This document shows positions 28,553 to 37,520 of a stretch of DNA of 64,000 nt, piece by piece. Under the pieces are notes generated by a model, which had not been told where the DNA came from, ran no database searches, and was given only the letters and a program-made list of their open reading frames with translations. The DNA is from Bacillota bacterium (lineage in GTDB: Bacteria; Bacillota; Clostridia; Lachnospirales; Lachnospiraceae): positions 167,496 through 231,495 of the forward strand of contig JAEZMV010000016.1 in assembly GCA_023414875.1 (NCBI GenBank), read 5' to 3'. The position numbers and the translations under genes were made by a program. Each line of letters opens with the position of its first letter. Within the stretch, counting starts at the first letter, position 1.

Positions 28553-29329
28553 CTATAATATTATCTCCCCTATCAGATGGGTTACTGCTTTACCGCTAAT
28601 CTCCACACGTTCTCCCTTGTTCTTACAATATAGAGACCCACCTCGTTTTGAAAGTTGTTTAGCTGTCATATTATCCTTAGAGAGTTTCTCACTCCAGAAG
28701 GGTATTAAAGTCGTATGGGAGGAACCGGTTACCGGGTCTTCCATTATCCCTGCGTTCGGAGCAAAGAATCTGGATACAAAATCACATTGGTCTCCTTTTG
28801 CTGTAACGATGAATCCAAATACCTGATCAATTTTTCCTAGAAGTGAAAAATCCGGACGTAATTCGGCAAGACTTTTCTCATCCTTGATAACTACAAGTAG
28901 GTCTCTTGCTATATGGGTCTCGAGAACCTGCACGCCTAAAGCCTGTTCTAACAAGTCAGGTTTTTCGCAAGGAACCGGCTTTCTGCTCGGGAAATCCATC
29001 GTAAACAAATCTCCCTCTCTGATAACGGTAAGAATACCGCTCATTGTATGAAATTCCACCCGTTTCATGGATGGATCAACATAATTCATAAGTACATAAG
29101 CACTACCTAAGGTGGCATGACCACAAAGATCAATTTCAACCTCCGGTGTAAACCATCTTAGATCATAATGGTCAACATTTTTAACTAAAAACGCCGTTTC
29201 TGCCAGATTATTCTCAAAGGCAATCTTTTGCATAATTTCATCCTCAAGCCATTCCTCTAATAAGCAGACCCCTGCCGGATTGCCACAAAAATGCTCTTCT
29301 GTAAATACATCAACCACATAGTATTTCAT
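28553..29329 (-). CDS. PhzF-family isomerase/epimerase
   Basis: A 258-residue member of the PhzF superfamily, two mirrored diaminopimelate-epimerase-like halves. The N-terminal half has VDVFTEEHFCGNPAGVC and the catalytic Glu in NNLAETAFL (about residue 44). The CGHATLGSAYVL motif follows, and the second half has the EDPVTGSSH motif with the matching phosphate or substrate loop. The substrate is unknown. The ATG follows GGAGGTAATT. Its gene stands alone between the GNAT pseudogene and the DUF434 gene. Confidence 0.9.
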   Translation of the reverse strand: MKYYVVDVFTEEHFCGNPAGVCLLEEWLEDEIMQKIAFENNLAETAFLVKNVDHYDLRWFTPEVEIDLCGHATLGSAYVLMNYVDPSMKRVEFHTMSGILTVIREGDLFTMDFPSRKPVPCEKPDLLEQALGVQVLETHIARDLLVVIKDEKSLAELRPDFSLLGKIDQVFGFIVTAKGDQCDFVSRFFAPNAGIMEDPVTGSSHTTLIPFWSEKLSKDNMTAKQLSKRGGSLYCKNKGERVEISGKAVTHLIGEIIL

Positions 29330-29471
29330 AATTACCTCCGCTCCACCAAATATAATACTTAAATATTAAGGTTTACTAGAAAATATTTCCGCAATTATAT
29401 CACAGGTAATTATGAGATACAACGATTTTTTTGGAGGATTACCTATCGTGCCTTTTATTATTCCGCCTCCG

Positions 29472-29609
29472 TCAAGCCATATTCTTGTAAATTGCTGCAA
29501 CAACTTTCTCTCTTGTGATAAGCGCAGTTACATCAGCATGTCCATTGTATATGTCCGTGTCTCTCTTGAATCCCAGACTTATCTTCGTACTGATTCTTTT
29601 AAAAACCGC
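29472..29609 (-). pseudogene. possible C-terminal gene remnant
   Basis: A 45-codon open stretch on the minus strand has ordinary amino acid composition (ending REKVVAAIYKNMA and a stop) but no start codon and no ribosome binding site. It fills half of the 300-base gap between PhzF and the DUF434 gene and could be the tail of a lost gene. I do not recognise a family. The opposite-strand frame at 29412-29780 overlaps the DUF434 gene and looks like chance. Confidence 0.2.
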
Positions 29610-29630
29610 TTAACTTATCTTTACTTAACA

Positions 29631-30356
29631 TTATCCTATCGTATCCTTACCACCTACCAGATCAACATACGAAAAGCCTGGCAGGCTATTCTTCATAATC
29701 TCCGCGACAAGATTATACCAACTGATACATTTATTAAGGATAATCGCATCCCCAGTGATTACATTCTCAAGCTTTTCTAGGATAGCATCGGCATTATTCA
29801 CCAGTTCTACTGAGACCTGATAAGCATATTGCGATAATATCTCTATGAGCTTCAGCTTCAACCGCCCGGTATTAGATACCGGCGCATCAAGATAGAAGGT
29901 CACCTCATCCACCCTAAGTTTAGCCAAATGATCTCCGATCAACCGGATTGCTTCCTCGGTTGCATCAATTAAGCGGTAGGTTCCACGTAGTCCTGCCAAA
30001 TCCCTTATTGTCTCATCCATGCATTGGATTAGGATACCTTCTGACATAGCAACTTCCAATGTAATGATTACATTTAAACCATCAATAAAAACCTTCTTCC
30101 CTAAGGTATCTTTGGTCAGCTGCCTGCTTCTACGTGATTGAAGAACCTCCTTCATCGAGGTAGCTCTGACCACAGCTAATCTCTGCCGCTCCGATAGCAT
30201 ATAATGATTACCGACAAAGGTTGAGGCGTTTTTAATCGGATATCCACGTTCCAGAAGATAAAGAATATCCTGCTGTGCCTTACGAAGCAGGATCTGACTT
30301 TCCTTATTGAATTCCTTTTCATCTGTTGGTATAAATCCACGACGGCTATCTGACAT
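29631..30356 (-). CDS. DUF434 domain-containing protein
   Basis: A 241-residue protein of unknown function found in archaea and Clostridia. The N-terminal half carries the DUF434 pattern RGFIPTDEKEF, YLLERGYPIKNAS, FVGNHYMLSERQRLAVVR. The second half (about residues 90-240) begins VFIDGLNVIITLE and contains DAPVSNTGRLK and NNADAILEKLENVITGDAIIL, resembling a nucleotide-binding or PIN-like fold; that part is inference. The ATG at 30356 has GGAGGT 8 nt upstream, so an earlier in-frame start at 30374 is not needed. Confidence 0.8.
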   Translation of the reverse strand: MSDSRRGFIPTDEKEFNKESQILLRKAQQDILYLLERGYPIKNASTFVGNHYMLSERQRLAVVRATSMKEVLQSRRSRQLTKDTLGKKVFIDGLNVIITLEVAMSEGILIQCMDETIRDLAGLRGTYRLIDATEEAIRLIGDHLAKLRVDEVTFYLDAPVSNTGRLKLKLIEILSQYAYQVSVELVNNADAILEKLENVITGDAIILNKCISWYNLVAEIMKNSLPGFSYVDLVGGKDTIG

Positions 30357-30630
30357 TACGACTACCTCCAGCATTGTCTATTGCATATATATACTAGACA
30401 TATCCCTATTTTTGATTTATAATATTTGCATTAAATAGGAAACATTATACATCACCTCGGATTATATGAAGATTGTCAAAGAAAATAAGTAGTATAACTA
30501 TGCTACACAGCATACAACTTGAAAGCGGAAATTGAACCGGTTATGCCTATACAAATTTCTGAAAATATTTGAAAGCGATGAGAAAACTTATAATATATTA
30601 AAATGAAAATTGAAAATGAAAGGGAAACGA

Positions 30631-31095
30631 ATGAAAAAAGAAAGAAATGATTTAGTAATATTTTTTGTAGGTATTATTATGTTAACAGCCGGTTTATATT
30701 GGTTTACCTCCAGTGTAACAGTAACCACTGGATTCTACTCTTGGCATCTTTTCGGAATAAGCATGGGCGGTCTTACTGTTGTCCCATTTATTATTGGAAT
30801 CTGCTGGATATTTGCCGATCCAAATTCTTTAGGTGCAAAGATTGTAACTGGCCTTGGCATCGTAGTAATCTTAGCATCTATTATTGCAAGTACACATTTT
30901 ATATTTCGCAGCAGAAATCTTTATGAATATTTAGTAATGCTTGTTTTAATATGCGGAGGCGCAGTGTTAACTTTAAAAGTTCTTTTAGCAAAGCCAAGCA
31001 AGCAAGCGGAGTTGAAAAAGGAATTAGACAAAAAATCAGCAGATTACGATCAAATAATGAAAGAATTGGACGAGTTGAAAAGGAAAATGCCATAG
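30631..31095 (+). CDS. small polytopic membrane protein with a charged C-terminal tail
   Basis: A 154-residue protein I do not recognise. It has four hydrophobic segments (about residues 8-28, 40-62, 70-90 and 100-120), with a basic N-terminus, then a Lys/Glu-rich tail (KKELDKKSADYDQIMKELDE) likely to form a coiled coil in the cytoplasm. The ATG at 30631 is preceded by AAGGG; an in-frame TTG at 30610 has no site. It is the first plus-strand gene of the window and is followed by a strong hairpin. No neighbour suggests its function. Confidence 0.7.
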   Translation: MKKERNDLVIFFVGIIMLTAGLYWFTSSVTVTTGFYSWHLFGISMGGLTVVPFIIGICWIFADPNSLGAKIVTGLGIVVILASIIASTHFIFRSRNLYEYLVMLVLICGGAVLTLKVLLAKPSKQAELKKELDKKSADYDQIMKELDELKRKMP

Positions 31096-31111
31096 AATAA
31101 TAGTTTAAGAA

Positions 31112-31155
31112 AAGATAGTTATCCTCTTGCACCTAAACTGTAGGATAACTATCTT
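31112..31155. terminator. bidirectional terminator between convergent genes
   Basis: A perfect 14-base inverted repeat (AAGATAGTTATCCT at 31112-31125, its complement at 31142-31155) with a 16-base loop. On the minus strand it is followed by TTTCTTAAAC, on the plus strand by a weaker T-rich tail. It separates the convergent membrane-protein gene and the 65-residue gene. Confidence 0.8.
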
Positions 31156-31373
31156 CATTTGGAAATCAACATAAGCCACTGAGTGTCTTTGATAAAATTA
31201 ATACCTAAATCCTAAAGTATGGCATCTTAATTTGTCTGCATTTCTCATAAATTACTCCGATAGTATTTTCATTGCATCGTCTCAATATGTACAGTTATTA
31301 CTCTTTCTTCCATTTTTAATTTAATTTTATTTCGTCTCTTATTTCATGACAGCTATTTGCTTTTTATCATGAA

Positions 31374-31571
31374 TCAAACAATACTTGAGGAGATTTCCTC
31401 CAACTTCTTAAATAAGAGTTTATCGGATTCATATAAATTTTTATCTTTACCGTATCTTTCCTTATTTCTTTCAAAAAGTGCATTTAAATCATCGCTTTTG
31501 TATTTTCGCTTTTTATTATCTAGTCTTGCATATTCCCAACGTAAATAGTCATAAGCATTTTGAATCTGCAT
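31374..31571 (-). CDS. small charged hypothetical protein
   Basis: A 65-residue, highly charged, probably all-helical protein (MQIQNAYDYLRWEYARLDN start) without cysteines or membrane segments. No family recognised. The evidence that it is real is a very strong ribosome binding site (GGAGGGGAGG just before the ATG) and its position 40 bases downstream of the zinc-ribbon membrane protein gene, with which it likely forms an operon. Confidence 0.6.
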   Translation of the reverse strand: MQIQNAYDYLRWEYARLDNKKRKYKSDDLNALFERNKERYGKDKNLYESDKLLFKKLEEISSSIV

Positions 31572-31611
31572 ATCTTCCTCCCCTCCATATCAGCCCTATA
31601 ATTAATAATCA

Positions 31612-32613
31612 TCAATTACTTAATTTTTCAAATATATATTTGTACTTTTCAATATTAACGTCCCAGTCTTCAACCACATAGGCGTCAGAGTTAAACTTAT
31701 CATGATTTCCTTCACATGATAAGTAATTCATTTCTGCAATCCAGTCATCTTCATTTCTATGAATTATCTTGAAAGCAAATTTAGATGCGAAATTTCTTTC
31801 TCCCAATTTATTTACTTTCTTTCCCTCATCATTCAATTCCATTACATAGTGGTATGCTTCATATCCACCGTCTTTGTATGTTTCATGGAACGATTCTTTA
31901 AAATCATAATATTTATCGATAATATCGAAGGGTATGTAATCACAAATCATCTTCATAACATTATCAAGTTCAAGATATTCTTTTTTCTCAATGTCTGAAA
32001 GGTTAATTGTAATATTTGTGATAATATCATTATCTTCATCTCCAGTAGTAACCAGCAGTAAAGCATCTTCGTTATAGATTGTTAATCTTGCATTTACTAC
32101 TTTAACCTTATCATATCCCTTCCAGAAGCTCTTTGCAGCACTGTAATCTCCATAAAATTTAGGATGATCCTTCAATGTCAATAGCTCTACATAAGATAAG
32201 TCTTTATCTACAATTTCATTTGCCACAGTGTCTGTACTATTATCATTATCAGAACTTAAAGCAGAACTTATCACAATAACCCATATAATAATGAATACCA
32301 TTAAAAAGATAACAGGTAATTTACTTTTCTTTTTTGATTGTAATTGTAAAATAGATTGGGGTGCAGCTTGCACTTTCCGTCTATTTATTAAGTCAGCTCC
32401 ACAATCGGGGCAATACATTGCGAATGTCTTCTTACCGCAGTTAAAACATACTCTAGGTTTAGTTCCTATTATTAAGCCACAAGAAGGGCACTTAATACCC
32501 AGATAAATTGTTCCGCAATTATTGCAAATATTCTTGAACTCTTTTGATCCACAACCATCGCATTGTTTAATATCATCGCTTACTATTGCTCCACAAAATT
32601 CACATATTTTCAT
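31612..32613 (-). CDS. zinc-ribbon membrane protein
   Basis: A 333-residue protein with six CxxC pairs in the first 72 residues (CEFC, CDGC, CNNC, CPSC, CFNC, CPDC), enough for three tandem zinc ribbons. A basic linker precedes one membrane helix (about residues 98-118), and an extracellular domain of about 215 residues follows. The topology recalls TcaA/YrvD-type zinc-ribbon envelope sensors, but the outer domain is not one I recognise. The ATG follows AAAGGG. Function unknown; a sensor or scaffold role is inference. Confidence 0.75.
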   Translation of the reverse strand: MKICEFCGAIVSDDIKQCDGCGSKEFKNICNNCGTIYLGIKCPSCGLIIGTKPRVCFNCGKKTFAMYCPDCGADLINRRKVQAAPQSILQLQSKKKSKLPVIFLMVFIIIWVIVISSALSSDNDNSTDTVANEIVDKDLSYVELLTLKDHPKFYGDYSAAKSFWKGYDKVKVVNARLTIYNEDALLLVTTGDEDNDIITNITINLSDIEKKEYLELDNVMKMICDYIPFDIIDKYYDFKESFHETYKDGGYEAYHYVMELNDEGKKVNKLGERNFASKFAFKIIHRNEDDWIAEMNYLSCEGNHDKFNSDAYVVEDWDVNIEKYKYIFEKLSN

Positions 32614-32816
32614 TTTATCTACCCTTTACAATTGATAATATTATAATATAACAAATTTCACCATATAACAATATAATTACATAATGTTTCCATATGATTT
32701 GCTCAAACGTAAAAATATTGACTGTTTTTACGGTGCTATCTGTCATATTATACTTGACAGCTGTTTCCGTATTAGGGGACAATTATCTAATGATCATTTT
32801 CCAGGAGGAAGTACAT

Positions 32817-33409
32817 ATGAACTTAGTTGAAAATTTTAATGAAAAAGCTAAAGAAAAGATTGGTGATGTTTTTTCTGACACATCACATGAGGGAGATATC
32901 AAAAGACTTGGTATCCCGATATACCTATCAGGTTTTATTCTGGCACTAATGGGTGCGAACTATATTTTTAATTTTAAAGCTGGACTTCTTGCTATGATAG
33001 ATGCTGATTATTATTCGGATTTTTTGTTTATTGTAAATGTAATATTTGATGTTTTACTATTTATATTTATTTCATCATCTGTATTATGCATTGCAACATT
33101 CATTTTACATTGTTTATTTGATTTATTATCACGAAAAATAGTCTTGCTTGGAAAAACCTCATCTGTATTGAAAAAGCTTTCGCTTGGCTTTGATTACAGA
33201 GCAGATAATACCTATTCCTGGTTATTCTTCTTGTCTTATTAATGGCTGCTACTCAATCTGACAATATAATAAAAGATATTCTTCATATATTTAATCCTAT
33301 CAAATACTTAGCTTATGTATCTTTACTACCAACAATTATATATACCTTTACAACTGTTGTTTCTTTAATTTATAGATTTGTTTCGAGACCTATATTACAT
33401 GTAAAATAA
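32817..33409 (+). pseudogene. frameshifted membrane protein gene
   Basis: An ATG at 32817 with AGGAGG upstream opens a 142-codon frame ending at 33242, with two or three membrane helices. Near 33207 the -1 frame continues as an open hydrophobic stretch (YLFLVILLVLLMAATQ) to a TAA at 33407-33409, adding about 65 residues with another helix pair. The total of 593 bases is not a multiple of three, which fits one lost base. No slippery heptamer is visible, so programmed frameshifting is unlikely. The family is unknown. It is divergent from the zinc-ribbon gene 200 bases away. Confidence 0.6.
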
Positions 33410-33476
33410 AGAACATACCAACATTCTTTTTAAACAAGTAGGTGGATCGGCTATAATTAACTAGACAGAATTTTTA

Positions 33477-33590
33477 AGGGCATATATGATCTTCTTAATG
33501 AAGAAAGGATGATGCCCTATGTCTCAAAACAAAGAACCAACTAACGGATTTGGTGATACGGTTGATTATCTATACTTACTAACTCACTAG
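33477..33590 (+). other. stem-loop followed by a 23-codon ORF
   Basis: AGGGCAT (33477-33483) pairs with ATGCCCT (33512-33518), enclosing a further CTTCTT/GAAGAA stem. One base later an ATG at 33519 opens a 23-codon frame (MSQNKEPTNGFGDTVDYL start) ending 33590, with AAAGGATG upstream. The frame overlaps the comEC stop by three bases. It may be the beginning of a lost gene or a decayed mobile-element end. I cannot assign it. Confidence 0.3.
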
Positions 33591-35977
33591 GGCAGTCTGA
33601 AGATTGCATTTGTACCAACCTTCATTCTTTCCCCATCCGTCCTTATGCAAATTGCTCCACTTTGAGTGGTAATAAACACTTTACTTTCTACAGCATTAAG
33701 CCTCTCAATCAGTTCCTCATGGGGATGCCCGTAGAAATTATCCTTACCGCAGGAGATCAAGCTATAGGTTGGCTGAATTAGCTGGAGGAATTCTTCCGCA
33801 GTTGAATTCCTCGATCCATGATGTGCAACCTTGAGTACATCGTAGTTTCCCTCCGGCGGCAGCCCATCATTATCCTCCTCCTTTTCAAGTATCTCCTGAA
33901 CCATCCGCTCACCATCCTGCTCCAAGTCTCCTGTTAAGAGCATGTCAAAGTTACTATAGCGAACACTGAGAACTGTGGAATATGCATTGGCGGAAGTTGA
34001 AATATAATTTGCGAAGGGATGCAGACAATATATCTGTAGTAAATCGTCCTTTATGATATCACCGACTTTCATATAATGAAGCTTTATCTTCTGTTTTCTT
34101 GCTAAAACCTCCAATTCCAGATATGCCTCATCCTTATTCTGTATCGCCGGTAATACAAGGTTCTTTATCTTAATCTTCTTTCCAGCCATTAATTCCGTTA
34201 AACCACTGATATGGTCCTCGTCCGAGTGCGTCATTATGGCATAATCAATCGTATCGGTTCCTTGATATAATAAAAACGGCTGAAGGCGATTTACTCCCAC
34301 CTTATATACATCAGAGCTCCCACCGTCTATCAGATAGGTGGTACCGTTATTACTTTCCATAAAGATTGCATCCCCCTGTCCAACATCTAACATCGTGATT
34401 TCAAGCCCGGAATTTCTTTGGGGCAGTATTAGTATTATCATTGAAAGAGCCAGAAGTGCAAGAGAATACTTTTTACAATATCTTCTCACTACCCATACGA
34501 ACAGAAATATTAGCAGAAAGCACAGAAGCAATCGCAGTCGGTCAGGTCGGCCTACTGTTATCAAGTTGCCGGGTATGTCACTGCCCATCCTGCAGATCCA
34601 CTCATAGAACTTTAAGATATAGTTCGCCCCACCGATCAAAAATATTCCAAGAGGCATGAATATTACTCCGACTATGACTGCCAGAATCGAGGTCAATGTA
34701 AGTATAGTAACAAATGGAAGAATGATAAGGTTAGTTATGGTACTGTATGTCGGTAACTGATAGTAAAAGTACAATACAAATGGAGTTGTAAATGCCTGAG
34801 CACTGACACTGATAAATATACTATTAACGACTAAGTTTTTTGTTGGAAATAGTGTATTTAAACAGGGAAGAAGGATTGCGATACCAAGAACCGCACCAAA
34901 GGATAATAAAAAACCCGCACTGAGAATTTGAAGAGGATTTTGCAGAAGAATAATGAGTGCGCTTAACGCTGTTGCAGAAAGCATATCATAGGTTTTTCCA
35001 ATTAAGGTGGAAAGAAGGATTATGGTCATCATGACAACGGCACGATTCGTTGATACGCTGAAATTCGTCAAGACTCCATAGCTATAGATAAAAAAGATAG
35101 AACAAGCTGTGGCAGGTACAATCGGTAGCTTTAATTTCCTTAGTAAACGAAACACAAACATACCGATCAGTGATATATGTAGGCCCGATATTGCGAGTAG
35201 ATGTGAAATTCCATTTTCTTGATAAAGCTGTTTGATCTCCTCATTCAGAAGATACTTTTCACCGAGCAGCATTGCTATCAATGCTCCGGCTTCCTTCTCC
35301 GCTAGTATCGAAGAATAAACCCGTACTAATTTACTCTTTATCGTACCTAATAATCGATGAAATTCTGAGTATCCCGCATCCGTTATGTTAATCTGCTCGG
35401 CTTCCAGCTTAAAATCGATATTTTCAATTTGATAATATAGTTCTTCGTTGAATTGGCCAGGATTAGAGGGCCTTGAGAATTTTTGAAGCTTACCTTTCAC
35501 GGTAATTTGATTACCAACAAGATAATTCGCTTTGTATGAATTATTTAGATATTCTTCGCCCTTATCATCGCCGGAGCAAAAGACAATCACATTTTCACAT
35601 AAATAATAAGAATTTTCTGATAATGAGACCACATTATTGGTAACATAAAGGGCCTTACCCCATTGTTTTTCCACAATCATCGTTATTTTTCCGGTAAGCT
35701 CACAGGGGACTTCCTGTTCAAATGCTCCATATAGTGCGGGCTTTTTTAACTGTCCGCTCATCGACAAAAAGCCAAGAATTAAGAGTATCGGAAGACTCCA
35801 TAAGAATTTATCCTTATGATTGATGATTTTATTTTTTATTCTGTACATGAGTAAATAAATCATCAGACAGAGAACAAGCATTAGAATCATTGTAAGATGG
35901 ATTGATAGCAGCCTCTTAGCAAGAAACATTCCAAAGATGTATGCTGTAAGTATCCAAATCATCGGACGTTTAATCAA
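33587..35977 (-). CDS. comEC: DNA internalization-related competence protein ComEC/Rec2
   Basis: Membrane channel for single-stranded DNA uptake, 796 residues. An N-terminal membrane pair and OB-like DUF4131 region come first, then the Competence domain of many helices (beginning near EKEAGALIAMLLGEK), then a C-terminal metallo-beta-lactamase domain with THSDEDHISG and AHHGSRNST, consistent with nuclease activity. I place the start at a TTG at 35977 because GGAGG lies 8 nt upstream; the longer frame to 36022 has no site. comEA is 3.7 kb away rather than adjacent. Confidence 0.94.
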   Translation of the reverse strand: MIKRPMIWILTAYIFGMFLAKRLLSIHLTMILMLVLCLMIYLLMYRIKNKIINHKDKFLWSLPILLILGFLSMSGQLKKPALYGAFEQEVPCELTGKITMIVEKQWGKALYVTNNVVSLSENSYYLCENVIVFCSGDDKGEEYLNNSYKANYLVGNQITVKGKLQKFSRPSNPGQFNEELYYQIENIDFKLEAEQINITDAGYSEFHRLLGTIKSKLVRVYSSILAEKEAGALIAMLLGEKYLLNEEIKQLYQENGISHLLAISGLHISLIGMFVFRLLRKLKLPIVPATACSIFFIYSYGVLTNFSVSTNRAVVMMTIILLSTLIGKTYDMLSATALSALIILLQNPLQILSAGFLLSFGAVLGIAILLPCLNTLFPTKNLVVNSIFISVSAQAFTTPFVLYFYYQLPTYSTITNLIILPFVTILTLTSILAVIVGVIFMPLGIFLIGGANYILKFYEWICRMGSDIPGNLITVGRPDRLRLLLCFLLIFLFVWVVRRYCKKYSLALLALSMIILILPQRNSGLEITMLDVGQGDAIFMESNNGTTYLIDGGSSDVYKVGVNRLQPFLLYQGTDTIDYAIMTHSDEDHISGLTELMAGKKIKIKNLVLPAIQNKDEAYLELEVLARKQKIKLHYMKVGDIIKDDLLQIYCLHPFANYISTSANAYSTVLSVRYSNFDMLLTGDLEQDGERMVQEILEKEEDNDGLPPEGNYDVLKVAHHGSRNSTAEEFLQLIQPTYSLISCGKDNFYGHPHEELIERLNAVESKVFITTQSGAICIRTDGERMKVGTNAIFRLP

Positions 35978-36240
35978 ATTAGTATCCTCCGTTAAATTTG
36001 TTATAAAAATTGATATATGCATAGGGAAACATGGATATTAAGAACATAGTAAGAATATTTTAGAATGTACGCTTTAGAAATTCTTTATAATAGATAATAT
36101 TCAATCAAGTTTTCAATAAGGATCTTAGATAAGAGATCTATGAGTCAATTAAATTTTAAATGATAATTATGTTTATTTTAACCTTTAGTATAATTTTTTA
36201 CTTTAAAATATAATTCATGCTTTATTAATGTTTTAAGTTT
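35978..36240. other. AT-rich intergenic stretch upstream of comEC
   Basis: No gene, clear promoter or stable hairpin was recognised here apart from scattered AT-rich repeats. Together with 36434-36556 it surrounds the FlaR-like remnant, so it is probably decayed sequence. Confidence 0.5.
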
Positions 36241-36433
36241 TTAGTTTTTTGAATTAATAGCATCCAGAAAACTATTCATATGCTCTCTTGAGCTAAACCG
36301 AATCACTTTTTTGTCCGTATACTTTTCAAGTAAAATTTCAATCATTGGTTTGGTTTCATCTGGAAATCTAACAACAAAATTCAGTAAATCTTTTTCCTCC
36401 GCCTGGAGAGCCAATAACAATAATCTTCTTCAT
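36241..36433 (-). pseudogene. internal-deletion remnant of a FlaR-like P-loop kinase
   Basis: An ATG at 36433 with AAGGAG 7 nt upstream starts MKKIIVIGSPGGGKR, the P-loop start of the adenylate-kinase-like 'topology modulation' (FlaR) family. The frame stops soon after. In another frame, directly following, DLLNFVVRFPDETKP runs on to LLEKYTDKKVIRF and SREHMNSFL and ends at 36241, closely matching the C-terminus of the same family (usually about 170 residues). About 100 central codons are missing and the two ends are out of frame. The gene is dead. Confidence 0.75.
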
Positions 36434-36556
36434 CAGATCACTCCTTATAAGATGAAATTATTAAAGTATTCTACGCAATACAATGTCAGTTCGCTCCAAA
36501 AAGATTAGTTTCCTTAGGGACAGCCCTTATGAAATAAGAATGCCCCTAGTTATTTT

Positions 36557-37468
36557 TTATTTTTCTTCCTTTATTAAGTCTAAATTTCGCTCAAAGGATA
36601 TATCAAAAGCGGTATCCTCCCAGTATGATTTCACAACCTTATTGTTGATGGTAAATTGAACCTTACTAATATCCGGTAATTCTACTAATGTATTAACTAC
36701 AGAATAAATTGCGATATCTGCATCGATATTCGGTAATTTTTCCAAGAACTTCTCGTTAAAATCAACATAACAGATACCTTCCTTCCTGTTTACGTCAAGC
36801 AGAATCGTACCTTTTGGAATTGTATCATACATTCCAATTTCGGTTGGGCCATTAATCAGCTGTTTAATTACCAGTTCTTCTATCGTTTCAGATCCGGCAT
36901 AATTAATATCTGTACTATACCCAATCAGGGCATCCCCATCTTCATTGGCAAAATACAGTGTAGCCTTGTAATTAGTACTGGCTTCGGTGTTAAACACAAA
37001 GTCCTCCTCAGTCAATGAAAAATCCCCATTCGATGCCTGTTGTGGCTGACCATTAACATTAATTTGTATTATCTCAACCCTATTAATCTGGCTCAAGGTT
37101 TTTACTATTACCGCACGACATAGAACCTCATCGATTCCCGATAATTCACTATAGGAGGAATCAAAATTAACTATCAAGCTTCCGTTCTCATCGAGTTGAT
37201 AATCCTTAATTGTAACCTTTTCCGGAAATGCGCTCTTGTAAACCATATTTTTTGGAGTCTTTTTCACCATATATAAAAGCTCTTCGATCTGCTCTTCCTT
37301 CTTCGTCCCAATCAGTTCGTATTTTTCACTAACAACTCCATTCGTCTTAGTATTTATATAATAGATGTTAACTGTTTTTCCATTGGCTTGATCCTTATTA
37401 CCCCTACTGCAAGCTCCTAGCAGCACACATAGCAAAAGGACAAATATTAAAGCTATTCGTTTCTTCAT
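36557..37468 (-). CDS. GerMN-domain lipoprotein
   Basis: A 303-residue exported lipoprotein. The signal peptide ends in lipobox LLGAC (Cys at about residue 20). Two GerMN domains follow (about residues 35-165 and 170-290), each with the pattern of a short hydrophobic strand, V-x-F-D/N and a late 'V-D-F-N' type motif (LIVNFDSSY and CYVDFNEKFL). GerM is needed for spore engulfment and germination in Bacillus. It is encoded 52 bases after the sensor kinase gene, so it may be an accessory of that system. Confidence 0.88.
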   Translation of the reverse strand: MKKRIALIFVLLLCVLLGACSRGNKDQANGKTVNIYYINTKTNGVVSEKYELIGTKKEEQIEELLYMVKKTPKNMVYKSAFPEKVTIKDYQLDENGSLIVNFDSSYSELSGIDEVLCRAVIVKTLSQINRVEIIQINVNGQPQQASNGDFSLTEEDFVFNTEASTNYKATLYFANEDGDALIGYSTDINYAGSETIEELVIKQLINGPTEIGMYDTIPKGTILLDVNRKEGICYVDFNEKFLEKLPNIDADIAIYSVVNTLVELPDISKVQFTINNKVVKSYWEDTAFDISFERNLDLIKEEK

Positions 37469-37520
37469 AATTCCCTTCCGATCCGCCTTTCAAAACGGCC
37501 ATGCTTTCATTACCATAGGT

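Noticed and set aside
29412..29780. 122-codon plus-strand frame
   Set aside because: It overlaps the well-supported DUF434 gene on the opposite strand and has no recognisable content.
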